A stretch of DNA of 11,542 nt from Candidatus Nomurabacteria bacterium CG_4_9_14_0_2_um_filter_32_10 (GCA_002788475.1 PFRK01000031.1:1-11542); one strand, 5' to 3'. Counted from the stretch's first letter, positions 1-6,061 are shown. The notes: a model not told the origin generated them from the letters alone. A program made the numbers and translations.

Positions 1-839
1 GGATTAGTATATAAAAATTTTATAATATCTTCATATTTTATACGCCCATCTTTAACTCCTTTTAACATAAGGCCCAGTGCAGTTTCTAACCCTGGTACAC
101 CAAAAGGTGGATTCTCTTTTTCCTTCTCTTCCTTTGTATGAGGAGCATGATCAGTTTCTATTATATCAATAATACCATCATTCAAACCTTCCCATAATGC
201 ATCCTGATCAATTTTTTTCCCAAGTGGAGGTTTCATCATCGTATATCCCTTTTTTTCTTTTACTATATCTTCCGTAAAATATAAATGATGAGGAGTTACA
301 CCAGCAGTCACTTTTTGACCTTTCAATTTTGCTAATTTAATTAACTCTACTTCAGTAGCTTGAGAGATATGACAGACATGTAAATTTCTTTTATATAGAT
401 GCGCCAATTCTAAAACGTTTACAAGTTGTTCGCCTTCAGCGTGTACAAGAATAGGTTTACTAGATTCCCAAGCAGAAAAAACATTCTGTAATAATTTTGA
501 ATCTTCAATTAACATCTCCCCAGTTGTATGATTGCAGTAAATTTTTAAACCAAAAATATGGGATGACTCCCATGCATTTTTAAATTCATTTATATTTTTA
601 CCATCAGTCCCAAAATGAAAACCAATATCACATATCGATTTCTCTGAAAGATTTATCTTCTCATTTAAACGATCCATTGAAATAGTAGGAACAGGATTGT
701 TGGGCATATCAATTACAAAAGTAAAACCACCCGAGACAGCTGCACGACTTCCAGTATAAAAATCTTCTTTATGTGTAGATCCCGGTTCACGTAAGTGAAC
801 GTGAATATCAATTAGTCCAGGAAATTTTTGTAGGGACAT
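1..839 (-). CDS. pyrC: Dihydroorotase, CAD-like (partial, 3' end outside window)
   Basis: Zinc amidohydrolase that interconverts N-carbamoyl-aspartate and dihydroorotate, the third step of UMP synthesis, in the cytoplasm. Reading the minus strand from the ATG at 839 gives 279 open codons with no stop before base 1, so the C-terminus is missing. The metal site is visible: HVH at residues 13-15 followed by LREPG, Lys99 in GLKIYCN (the usual carboxylated lysine), His133 in VHAEGE, His157 in HVCHIS, and Asp230 in ETDHAPHT. The GLK-Y-N, PHHL and DHAPHT blocks resemble the dihydroorotase domain of eukaryotic CAD more than E. coli PyrC. The gene lies 151 bases downstream of fusA on the same strand, behind a terminator-like stem, so it may have its own promoter. 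Only weak promoter candidates are visible. The N-terminus is complete; family assignment is firm, and the symbol follows function. Confidence 0.93.
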   Translation of the reverse strand, partial: MSLQKFPGLIDIHVHLREPGSTHKEDFYTGSRAAVSGGFTFVIDMPNNPVPTISMDRLNEKINLSEKSICDIGFHFGTDGKNINEFKNAWESSHIFGLKIYCNHTTGEMLIEDSKLLQNVFSAWESSKPILVHAEGEQLVNVLELAHLYKRNLHVCHISQATEVELIKLAKLKGQKVTAGVTPHHLYFTEDIVKEKKGYTMMKPPLGKKIDQDALWEGLNDGIIDIIETDHAPHTKEEKEKENPPFGVPGLETALGLMLKGVKDGRIKYEDIIKFLYTN

Positions 840-900
840 AATATTTTAAGCTTAACATTTCTACCAAAAACAACCAATACTTTAGTTTACTAAAAAGACA

Positions 901-983
901 AAACCATAAAGAATTTCAAGAGTCGTGTTGGTCCCCTGTCCTTATGACTCCGAGGGCGAAGGCTCAGAAATTTTTTATGGTTT
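901..983 (-). terminator. Long-stem structure after fusA, probable terminator
   Basis: The arms 901-917 and 967-983 are inverted repeats of 17 bases matching at 16 positions. The single exception is a G-U wobble if transcribed from the plus strand and a C-A mismatch from the minus strand. The 49-base interior contains a second 5-bp stem, GAGTC 920-924 with GACTC 946-950, so the RNA would be branched. In the minus direction the stem is followed by a T-rich run (TTTTGTCTTTTT), as expected for a factor-independent terminator of fusA. The interior is much richer in G and C than the surroundings. It could also be a structured small RNA. Confidence 0.55.
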
Positions 984-990
984 AGTCAAC

Positions 991-3141
991 CTATTTTCTA
1001 GCAGCAATAATAGTTTCAGCTACGTTATTAGGCACAATATCATATCTCAAAAATTCCATTGTGAAAGATGCGCGGCCTTCTGTCATAGAGCGAAGTCCTG
1101 TCATATATCCAAACATTTCAGAAAGTGGAACAACTGCACGAAGAGCTTTATTCATTCCTCTGTCTTCCATACCTTCAATAAGTCCACGTTTTGAAGAAAG
1201 ATTGCCTGTTATATCTCCCATAAATTTCTCTGGTGTAATAACTTCAACTTTCATCATTGGTTCCAAAATAACTGGTTTTGCACGTTTACAAGCATCTTGT
1301 ATGGCCATAGAAGCTGCAATTTTGAAAGCCATTTCATTGGAATCCACTTCGTGATAACTACCATCCCAAAGTTCTACAGAAACATTAACCATCTTAAATC
1401 CTGCAAGTACTCCACGGTCCAGGCCTTCCTTAAAACCTTTCTCACAAGGAGCAATATATTCTTGTGGAATTACACCTCCTTTGATTGTATTTATAAATTC
1501 AAAACCATTTGCTCTCTTTGTATTTTTAGGTAAATCTTCTACTTCTTCTTTGGTCAACATCTTCATAGGTTTAACTTTAATTTTTACGTGACCATAGTTT
1601 CCACGTCCGCCTGATTGTTTAATATATTTACCTTCTGCATCTGAATTGCCAGTAATAGTCTCCCTATAAGCAACTTGCGGTTTACCAACATTGGCTTCAA
1701 CAGTAAATTCCCTCTTCATACGATCAACAATAATTTCAAGATGAAGTTCTCCCATTCCAGCAATAATAGTCTCTCCTGTTTCTTGATCAGTAGAAACTTT
1801 GAAAGTAGGGTCTTCTTGTGAAAGTCTATTTAAAGCCATACCCATTTTTTCTTGGTCAGCTTTAGTCTTTGGTTCTATACGTAATTGGATAACTGGTTCA
1901 GGAAAGATTATTCTATCTAACTCAATCGGATGTCCTTCGTCACAAATAGTGTCAGAAGTTATAGTATCTTTTAAACCGACTGCAGCTGCAATTTCTCCAG
2001 CAAAAACTTTTTTCATCTCTTCTCTGTCGTTCGCATGCATACGTAATATTCTACCTATACGTTCTTTGTTTCTAGTTCTAGGATTATAGATGTAAGAACC
2101 AGCAGCTAATGTTCCAGAATAAACTCTAAAGAAAATAAGTTGACCAACAAAAGGGTCAGTCGCAACTTTAAATGCGAGAGCAGAAAAAGGTTCAGAATCA
2201 GAAGCATTTCTGATAATTGGTTCATCATTATTATCAGGATCTGTTCCTGTTATAGGAGGAATATCAAGAGGAGAAGGAAGATAATCAACAACTCCATCAA
2301 GTACTAATTGAACACCTTTATTTTTTAAAGCAGACCCAGCATAAACTGGAAAAATTTCATTATTAATAACTCCTTTTCTTAAAAGTTTTTTCAAAACAAT
2401 CATATCTGGAATTTTACCTTCCAAATAATCATTCATCACTTGATCATCTTGTTCTACAATTTTTTCAATTAATTCATGATGATATTTTTCAGCATCAGCT
2501 TTTAGTTCTTCTGGAATTTCTTTTTCCACAACCTTATTTCCCATCTCTCCTTCAAAATAAAAAGCTTTCATTGTAAACAAATCTACAACTCCTTCATGCT
2601 TTTCTTCAAGTCCGATAGGAATTTGCATCCTAACAGCTTTTTTTGTTAAACGATCTAAAATCGTCGCATAAGAATGTTCAAAAGATGCTCCAGTTCTATC
2701 TAATTTGTTAACAAAACAAATACGAGGAACTTTAGCTTCGTCAGCATAACGCCAATTAGTCTCTGATTGAGGTTCTACTCCTGCTACTCCATCAAAAACA
2801 ACAACAGCACCATCAAGTACTCGTAAAGATCTTTTTACTTCAACTGTAAAATCAATATGTCCAGGGGTATCAATAATATTAAAACGATGTTTTTTACTTT
2901 TATCATTCCCTGCATAAGAGGGCGTCCAAAAACATGTAACAGCAGCAGATGTGATGGTAATACCACGTTCTCGTTCTTGCTCCATCCAGTCAGTAATGGT
3001 TTCACCGTCATGAACTTCTCCTATTTTGTGTGATACCCCAGTATAAAAAAGTACCCGCTCGGTAGTAGTTGTTTTACCAGCATCAATGTGTGCGATAATC
3101 CCAATATTTCTAACCTTTTCTAGTGGATAATCTCGTTCCAT
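991..3141 (-). CDS. fusA: Elongation factor G
   Basis: Ribosomal translocase GTPase of 716 residues, a normal EF-G length. All G motifs are present: AHIDAGKTT at 17-25 (G1), RGITIT near 59-64 in switch I, DTPGH at 91-95 with the catalytic His94, NKLD at 145-148, and SAL at 270-272. Domain IV shows SGGRGNYGHV and HEVDSNEMAFK, as in true EF-G rather than the tetracycline-protection or BipA families. The ATG at 3141 gives the standard MERDYPLEKVRNIGIIAH start. There is no Shine-Dalgarno motif. The 19 bases directly before the ATG instead form one arm of a long inverted repeat with the rpsG end of the gap. It is the third gene of the str operon (rpsL-rpsG-fusA); tuf does not follow, and dihydroorotase takes that place. 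Confidence 0.98.
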   Translation of the reverse strand: MERDYPLEKVRNIGIIAHIDAGKTTTTERVLFYTGVSHKIGEVHDGETITDWMEQERERGITITSAAVTCFWTPSYAGNDKSKKHRFNIIDTPGHIDFTVEVKRSLRVLDGAVVVFDGVAGVEPQSETNWRYADEAKVPRICFVNKLDRTGASFEHSYATILDRLTKKAVRMQIPIGLEEKHEGVVDLFTMKAFYFEGEMGNKVVEKEIPEELKADAEKYHHELIEKIVEQDDQVMNDYLEGKIPDMIVLKKLLRKGVINNEIFPVYAGSALKNKGVQLVLDGVVDYLPSPLDIPPITGTDPDNNDEPIIRNASDSEPFSALAFKVATDPFVGQLIFFRVYSGTLAAGSYIYNPRTRNKERIGRILRMHANDREEMKKVFAGEIAAAVGLKDTITSDTICDEGHPIELDRIIFPEPVIQLRIEPKTKADQEKMGMALNRLSQEDPTFKVSTDQETGETIIAGMGELHLEIIVDRMKREFTVEANVGKPQVAYRETITGNSDAEGKYIKQSGGRGNYGHVKIKVKPMKMLTKEEVEDLPKNTKRANGFEFINTIKGGVIPQEYIAPCEKGFKEGLDRGVLAGFKMVNVSVELWDGSYHEVDSNEMAFKIAASMAIQDACKRAKPVILEPMMKVEVITPEKFMGDITGNLSSKRGLIEGMEDRGMNKALRAVVPLSEMFGYMTGLRSMTEGRASFTMEFLRYDIVPNNVAETIIAARK

Positions 3142-3255
3142 CCCGTACGAAATAGGACGCGTACGCTTACGCTTCGTTGTCCTTTTTATTATTTATAATA
3201 TATTTTACCATTTTCATAATTTTATTTATTTTATGCGTCCGCGATTTCGTTCGGG
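3142..3255 (-). promoter_or_regulatory. Structured rpsG-fusA intercistronic leader with two competing folds
   Basis: Arms 3142-3160 and 3235-3255 form a long-range inverted repeat: CCCG, ACGAAAT and GGACGC pair, giving 17 pairs with one mismatch and one small internal loop. A second local hairpin pairs 3154-3163 with TACGC (3168-3172) and GTCCT (3179-3183), leaving a 6-base bulge and a CGCT loop. Both folds need bases 3154-3160, so they exclude each other. The long fold ends exactly at the base before the fusA ATG. This is consistent with translational control of EF-G or coupling to S7 translation, which is inferred. In E. coli the S7 autoregulatory site lies in the rpsL-rpsG gap; here that gap is only 34 bases. 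Confidence 0.5.
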
Positions 3256-3269
3256 ACCATATATTTATA

Positions 3270-3740
3270 CTACCAAGCAAAATGAGCAAAAGCTTTATTG
3301 GCTTCAGCCATTTTGTGAGTATCTTCCTTCTTTTTAATAGCAGAACCTTCATTTTTTGAAGCAGCAATTAATTCATCTGCAAGTTTTAAATGCATAGGTC
3401 TGCCTTTTCCTTTACGAGCTGCATCACGAATCCAACGCATAGCAAGAGCAAGACGACGTTCAGATCTGACTTCTCTTGGTACTTGATAGTTTGCACCACC
3501 GATACGCTTCGAACGTACTTCAGTAAGTGGACCAGCATTTTTCATTGCTAAATCAAAAATTTCAAGCGGATTTGGATTACCTGTTTTCTCTTTAATTATA
3601 TCAAAAGCTCTATAAATTATTTTTCTAGAAGTCTCTTTTTTCCCAGACCACATAACATAGTTAATAAACTTCTCTAATTTTTGAGAATTATAAATGAAAT
3701 CAGGTTGAACTATATTTCTATTTTTTACTTTCCTTCGCAT
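3270..3740 (-). CDS. rpsG: 30S ribosomal protein S7
   Basis: Primary assembly protein of the 30S head that binds the 3' domain of 16S rRNA. Its 156 residues match the usual bacterial length. The family landmarks are present: the MRRK start, the FINYVMWSGKKETSRKIIY helix region, NAGPLTEVRSKRIGGANYQVPREV, and RRLALAMRWI. The C-terminal part has KMAEANKAFAHFAW, close to the common MAEANKAFAHYRW ending. The ATG at 3740 follows the rpsL stop by 34 bases, and this gap is a 7-base tandem repeat with no Shine-Dalgarno motif. It is the second gene of the str operon. Nothing in the protein looks odd. Confidence 0.98.
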   Translation of the reverse strand: MRRKVKNRNIVQPDFIYNSQKLEKFINYVMWSGKKETSRKIIYRAFDIIKEKTGNPNPLEIFDLAMKNAGPLTEVRSKRIGGANYQVPREVRSERRLALAMRWIRDAARKGKGRPMHLKLADELIAASKNEGSAIKKKEDTHKMAEANKAFAHFAW

Positions 3741-3744
3741 TTTT

Positions 3745-3777
3745 TATTCGTAATTCGTAATTGATAATTCTTAATTA
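3745..3777. repeat. Seven-base tandem repeat (TAATTCG type) filling the rpsL-rpsG gap
   Basis: The bases run as successive 7-mers: partial unit TATTCG, then TAATTCG, TAATTGA, TAATTCT and a final TAATTA. The last unit includes the rpsL stop codon (3775-3777). The array therefore spans nearly the whole intergenic region and replaces any recognisable ribosome binding site for rpsG. Confidence 0.7.
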
Positions 3778-4197
3778 TTTCTTTGCTTCTTTAGGTCTCT
3801 TATTACCATAGAGTGATCTACTCTGCCTTCTTTTTTCGACTCCTTGTGTATCTAGCACTCCACGGACAATGTGATATCTGACTCCAATCAAATCTTTTAC
3901 ACGTCCTCCACGGAGCATAACTACAGAGTGTTCTTGCAAATTATGTCCTTCCCCTGGAATATAAGCCGTCACTTCCATGCCATTAGTCAAACGTACTCTG
4001 GCAATTTTTCGAAGTGCTGAGTTTGGTTTTTTAGGGGTCGTTGTTGAAACTTTCGTACAAACACCACGTTTAAAAGGTGCTGGGAAAAAAACTGGTCTAT
4101 TTTTCAAAACATTAAATCCTCGCGCTAAAGCAACTGTTTTTGACTTAGCATGAGTTTTTACTCTATTTTTTTTAATTAATTGATTTATTGTTGGCAT
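3775..4197 (-). CDS. rpsL: 30S ribosomal protein S12
   Basis: Decoding-centre protein of the small subunit, 140 residues from the ATG at 4197 (MPTINQLIKKNR). The N-terminal region carries the longer loop (about residues 22-43) seen in the Firmicutes-type protein rather than the short E. coli form. Conserved blocks follow: KRGVCTKVSTTTPKKPNSALRK with Lys56 and Lys57, the E. coli Lys42/Lys43 streptomycin sites; GEGHNLQEHSVV; and GGRVKD with Lys101 and Asp102. Asp102 corresponds to the Asp88 that RimO methylthiolates in E. coli. Residue 104 is Ile where bacterial S12 nearly always has Pro (E. coli Pro90). An in-frame GTG at 4269 would add 24 hydrophobic residues read through the promoter, so I rejected it. 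First gene of the str operon. Confidence 0.97.
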   Translation of the reverse strand: MPTINQLIKKNRVKTHAKSKTVALARGFNVLKNRPVFFPAPFKRGVCTKVSTTTPKKPNSALRKIARVRLTNGMEVTAYIPGEGHNLQEHSVVMLRGGRVKDLIGVRYHIVRGVLDTQGVEKRRQSRSLYGNKRPKEAKK

Positions 4198-4210
4198 ACA
4201 CTTAAAATAA

Positions 4211-4228
4211 AAGAGCCCAAAGACTCTT
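4211..4228 (-). promoter_or_regulatory. Hairpin at the 5' end of the rpsL leader
   Basis: In the minus-strand RNA, AAGAGUC (4228-4222) pairs with GGCUCUU (4217-4211) around a UUUG loop, giving 7 pairs including one G-U. A U-rich stretch follows, and the rpsL ATG is 13 bases away. By itself it looks like an intrinsic terminator for the upstream M50 transcript. The predicted rpsL start site falls at or just before its first base, so it may instead be a 5'-terminal stem-loop. Confidence 0.45.
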
Positions 4229-4234
4229 AGTAAT

Positions 4235-4263
4235 AATATAATATAAACTAGAAAAAATTGCAA
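4235..4263 (-). promoter_or_regulatory. Predicted sigma-70-type promoter of the str operon
   Basis: On the minus strand TTGCAA (4263-4258) is followed by a 17-base spacer and TATATT (4240-4235). This matches 4 of 6 and 5 of 6 consensus positions with ideal spacing. Transcription would begin near 4228, about 30 bases before the rpsL ATG. Confidence 0.5.
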
Positions 4264-4335
4264 ATCCACCTCACCCTGCCTTCGGTACCCATCTACTTAA
4301 TAAGGAGAGGAGCTGGAAGTGAAGTAATTTAAAAC

Positions 4336-4375
4336 GCAAGCCCCCACACTTTATTTAAAGTGTCGTGGCAAGCCC
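4336..4375. repeat. Eight-base direct repeats flanking a hairpin at the M50 gene stop
   Basis: GCAAGCCC occurs at 4336-4343 and again at 4368-4375. Between them is a perfect 8-bp inverted repeat, ACACTTTA (4346-4353) with TAAAGTGT (4356-4363), and a two-base loop. The M50 stop codon (4355-4357) lies in the hairpin. The stem may weakly terminate the M50 transcript, but the T run that follows is short and distant. Confidence 0.45.
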
Positions 4376-4972
4376 TGTAATAAGGTTATATAAAAATATC
4401 AATATCGGATATAGATAGTCAACAAAAAAAACAATAAAAACTACGATTAAAATAAGTGAATATTGTTCAAAAAAAGAAATAATAGGATAAAAAGACCCTG
4501 GTAAAAGTGAAAAAAGTATCTTAGAGCCATCTAAGGGTGGAATTGGTACCAAGTTAAAAATTGCTAATCCTAAATTAATAAGAACGATAGAAGAAATTAT
4601 AGAAATAAAACTTTCTGATACTACAGTACCTAAAGAAAAACGTAAAATAAGCCCAAATAAAACAGCCACAAAAATATTCACCAAGATTCCAGCAAAAGCT
4701 ACAGCAATAGTTCCCCACTTTCTATTACTCAGATTATTGGGATTATATGGCACTGGTTTTGCCCAGCCAAACAAAAAAGGTGCATGCGATAAAACTAAGA
4801 GCAAAGGCAAAAGAACTGAACCAAACATATCTAAATGTTTGAGGGGATTTAATGTAAGACGTCCAGCATAAAGAGCCGTCTTATCACCGAAACGCAAAGC
4901 AACAAAACCATGAGAAACCTCATGAATAACTACAGACATGATAAGTATAGCTATAAAAAAAATTGTATCCAT
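4355..4972 (-). CDS. M50-family site-2 protease, integral membrane zinc metalloprotease
   Basis: Intramembrane or membrane-embedded zinc metalloprotease of 205 residues. The HEVSH motif at 17-21 gives two zinc histidines and the catalytic Glu18. The third ligand is Asp148 in NLVPIPPLDGSK, the second hallmark of the family. Hydrophobic segments lie near residues 3-17, 50-66, 88-112, 121-146 and 163-200. There is no PDZ domain, so this is the short SpoIVFB/YwhC-like type often annotated as site-2 protease family protein. Substrates cannot be told from the sequence. It is the gene before rpsL on the same strand, 157 bases away, with a separate str promoter between them. It diverges from rpmB. 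Its last residues, LATTL, and its stop lie within a hairpin flanked by direct repeats. Confidence 0.92.
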   Translation of the reverse strand: MDTIFFIAILIMSVVIHEVSHGFVALRFGDKTALYAGRLTLNPLKHLDMFGSVLLPLLLVLSHAPFLFGWAKPVPYNPNNLSNRKWGTIAVAFAGILVNIFVAVLFGLILRFSLGTVVSESFISIISSIVLINLGLAIFNLVPIPPLDGSKILFSLLPGSFYPIISFFEQYSLILIVVFIVFFVDYLYPILIFLYNLITGLATTL

Positions 4973-4990
4973 TTTTGTTTAGTTAAAAGT

Positions 4991-5062
4991 TCATAAAGTT
5001 TATAAAGTGTAAAGTATTCGAATTTTATTTACTTTCTACTTGATAACCTTCTACTTGATAAA
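4991..5062. repeat. Short tandem repeats in the M50-rpmB divergent gap
   Basis: Two small arrays sit here. TCATAAAGT (4991-4999), TTATAAAGT (5000-5008) and GTAAAGT (5009-5015) form a roughly 9-base repeat. TTCTACTTGATAAC at 5034-5047 recurs at 5049-5062 with one change, a 15-base period. Each copy of the second repeat carries TTGATA, a possible -35 box for rpmB. Confidence 0.65.
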
Positions 5063-5083
5063 CTACTTAGTCTATGATAGCAT
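5055..5083 (+). promoter_or_regulatory. Predicted rpmB promoter
   Basis: TTGATA (5055-5060), a 17-base spacer and TAGCAT (5078-5083) form a moderate promoter. The predicted start near 5090 coincides with a perfect 14-base palindrome, ACTGTAATTACAGT (5090-5103). A small hairpin, CCGTT 5107-5111 with AACGG 5120-5124, follows. An alternative -10 box, TATAAT at 5147-5152, lies 18 bases before the ATG but has no good -35 box. Confidence 0.35.
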
Positions 5084-5170
5084 ACAAGAACTGTAATTAC
5101 AGTGTCCCGTTAAAAAATCAACGGACCTGTATTAAGTAATGAGTATTATAATTTTAAATTTTTTAATGGG

Positions 5171-5419
5171 ATGAAAACATGTGCAATAACAAAAAAAGGT
5201 TCAATCGTTGGTGGCGGGTATTCAAACAGAACTCGTGCCACTAAATTCAACCCTACTGGTAAAGTCCGAAAATACCCAAATCTTCAAAAAAAGAAAGTTT
5301 TTGTGCCTGAATTAAATAAAAGCGTAAATATAGAAATCTCCACTCGTGGTATGCGCACAATGACTAAAAATGGAGTTTACAAAACCCTCCTAAAGGCTGG
5401 CCTCGTAAAAGCAAAATAA
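5171..5419 (+). CDS. rpmB: 50S ribosomal protein L28
   Basis: Large-subunit protein of 82 residues, slightly longer than E. coli L28. The family pattern is visible: MKTCAITKKG at the start, GGYSNRTRATKFNPTGKVRKYPNLQKKKVFVPE in the middle, and the C-terminal ISTRGMRTMTKNGVYKTLLKAGL block. Only one cysteine is present, so this is not the four-cysteine zinc-binding form. It is transcribed alone, diverging from the M50 protease and converging on the toxin-antitoxin pair; rpmG is not adjacent. The ATG has GGG directly before it and no ordinary Shine-Dalgarno motif. The upstream region holds short tandem repeats, a 14-base palindrome and a small hairpin. Confidence 0.95.
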   Translation: MKTCAITKKGSIVGGGYSNRTRATKFNPTGKVRKYPNLQKKKVFVPELNKSVNIEISTRGMRTMTKNGVYKTLLKAGLVKAK

Positions 5420-5478
5420 AAACCATTAAAAAATTCGACCACAAGGGGCGGCAATATAACTATTAAAAGAATATAAGT

Positions 5479-5504
5479 GATGTTAGTATAGACATCTAGT
5501 CTTT
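5479..5504 (+). terminator. Probable rpmB terminator, possibly bidirectional
   Basis: GATGT (5479-5483) pairs with ACATC (5492-5496) around an 8-base loop, and CTTTTTATTT follows shortly after. On the minus strand the same stem lies just beyond the toxin stop and is followed by a weaker T-rich tract. This suits a shared terminator between convergent genes. Confidence 0.45.
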
Positions 5505-5765
5505 TTATTTATAAATATCGTGACCACCTATAAATAATAATATAATTTCATTTTTCGTTAAATATTCAAAAACGATTCTTGTATTATAATTCACAGAAAA
5601 ACTAAAACAACTAGAGAGTTTACCGTGAAGTTTGTGAACTTTTAGTATTTTGTGATTTTCATCATTTTTTAATAATTCTATTCTTTCAAAAACCTCATCA
5701 ATCAATTCTTTCTCTAATTTATTTACTTGCTTAATAAATGTTACTTTGAAAGAGATTGTAAGCAT
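5505..5765 (-). CDS. RelE/ParE-superfamily toxin (putative mRNA interferase)
   Basis: Toxin of a type II toxin-antitoxin pair, 86 residues from the ATG at 5765; a TTG 12 bases further upstream overlaps the antitoxin end and is less likely. The C-terminal half carries the typical RelE/YafQ-like pattern: KVHKLHGKLSSCFSFSVNYNTRIVFEYL, with Arg63 in the conserved N-RIVF position, and the ending FIGGHDIYK with His82, Asp83 and Tyr85. Known members cut mRNA in the ribosomal A site; ParE relatives poison gyrase instead, and sequence alone does not decide between them. The start lies 4 bases after the antitoxin stop, so the two are translated together. A shared terminator separates it from rpmB. Confidence 0.87.
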   Translation of the reverse strand: MLTISFKVTFIKQVNKLEKELIDEVFERIELLKNDENHKILKVHKLHGKLSSCFSFSVNYNTRIVFEYLTKNEIILLFIGGHDIYK

Positions 5766-5769
5766 AGTA

Positions 5770-5979
5770 TTATTCAAATTTTTTCATAAGTTCTCTTAAG
5801 TCTCCTCTCAGTGTTGGCTCTCTTTGAGCTTTAAGTATAGTTTCTAAGACTTCATTTTCTTCATACTCTCTTAGGGCACGTCGAACGACATCGGCTTTGT
5901 TAGCACCTTTTCCATCTTGAACCATTCTCTCTATAAATTTTTCTAAATCCCCAGAAATGGGCACAGACAATGTAGTCAT
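5770..5979 (-). CDS. Ribbon-helix-helix antitoxin, ParD-like
   Basis: Partner antitoxin of 69 residues. The N-terminus, MTTLSVPISGDLEKFIERMV, has the short beta strand and first helix of a ribbon-helix-helix DNA-binding fold. NKADVVRRALREYEE supplies the second helix, as in ParD and CopG-like regulators. Residues 45-69 are charged and are likely the toxin-binding tail. Such proteins dimerise, bind palindromic operators and repress their own promoter. A perfect 17-base palindrome overlaps the -10 box of the predicted promoter 46 bases upstream, which fits autoregulation. The antitoxin gene comes first and the toxin second, as is usual for parDE and relBE. The exact family within ribbon-helix-helix antitoxins is uncertain. 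Confidence 0.85.
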   Translation of the reverse strand: MTTLSVPISGDLEKFIERMVQDGKGANKADVVRRALREYEENEVLETILKAQREPTLRGDLRELMKKFE

Positions 5980-6002
5980 ATTTTTATATTATGTGTTAAT
6001 TT

Positions 6003-6054
6003 GTATGATAATCTAATATGATAGTATCATATACTTAAAGAATACTGAAGTCAA
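6003..6054 (-). promoter_or_regulatory. Toxin-antitoxin promoter with embedded operator
   Basis: On the minus strand TTGACT (6054-6049), a 17-base spacer and TATGAT (6031-6026) make a near-consensus promoter. The -10 box lies in the palindrome ATATGATA-G-TATCATAT (6016-6032), perfect about its central base. A further half-site, TATGATA, is at 6004-6010, giving three half-sites. This is the expected layout for an autorepressed ribbon-helix-helix operon. Confidence 0.65.
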
Positions 6055-6061
6055 GAGTTTT

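Noticed and set aside
901..983. Possible tRNA or other known RNA gene
   Set aside because: No acceptor-T-arm consensus or CCA end; the 17-bp outer stem does not fit a tRNA cloverleaf.
925..1194. Plus-strand frame of 89 codons across the fusA end
   Set aside because: It reads through the inverted repeat and antisense to fusA, with no family features.
1061..2089. Several plus-strand open frames opposite fusA
   Set aside because: They are antisense shadows of a strongly conserved gene and their translations look random.
3167..3367. Lysine- and leucine-rich 66-codon frame on the minus strand
   Set aside because: It overlaps the end of rpsG out of frame and consists of the AT-rich leader; no start signal or family likeness.
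4198..4269. Upstream extension of S12 by 24 hydrophobic residues from a GTG
   Set aside because: It runs through the predicted promoter and hairpin, and MPTINQLIKK at 4197 is the normal S12 start.
4991..5062. Possible CRISPR-like array
   Set aside because: The units are 9 and 15 bases, tandem without spacers; no cas genes are present.
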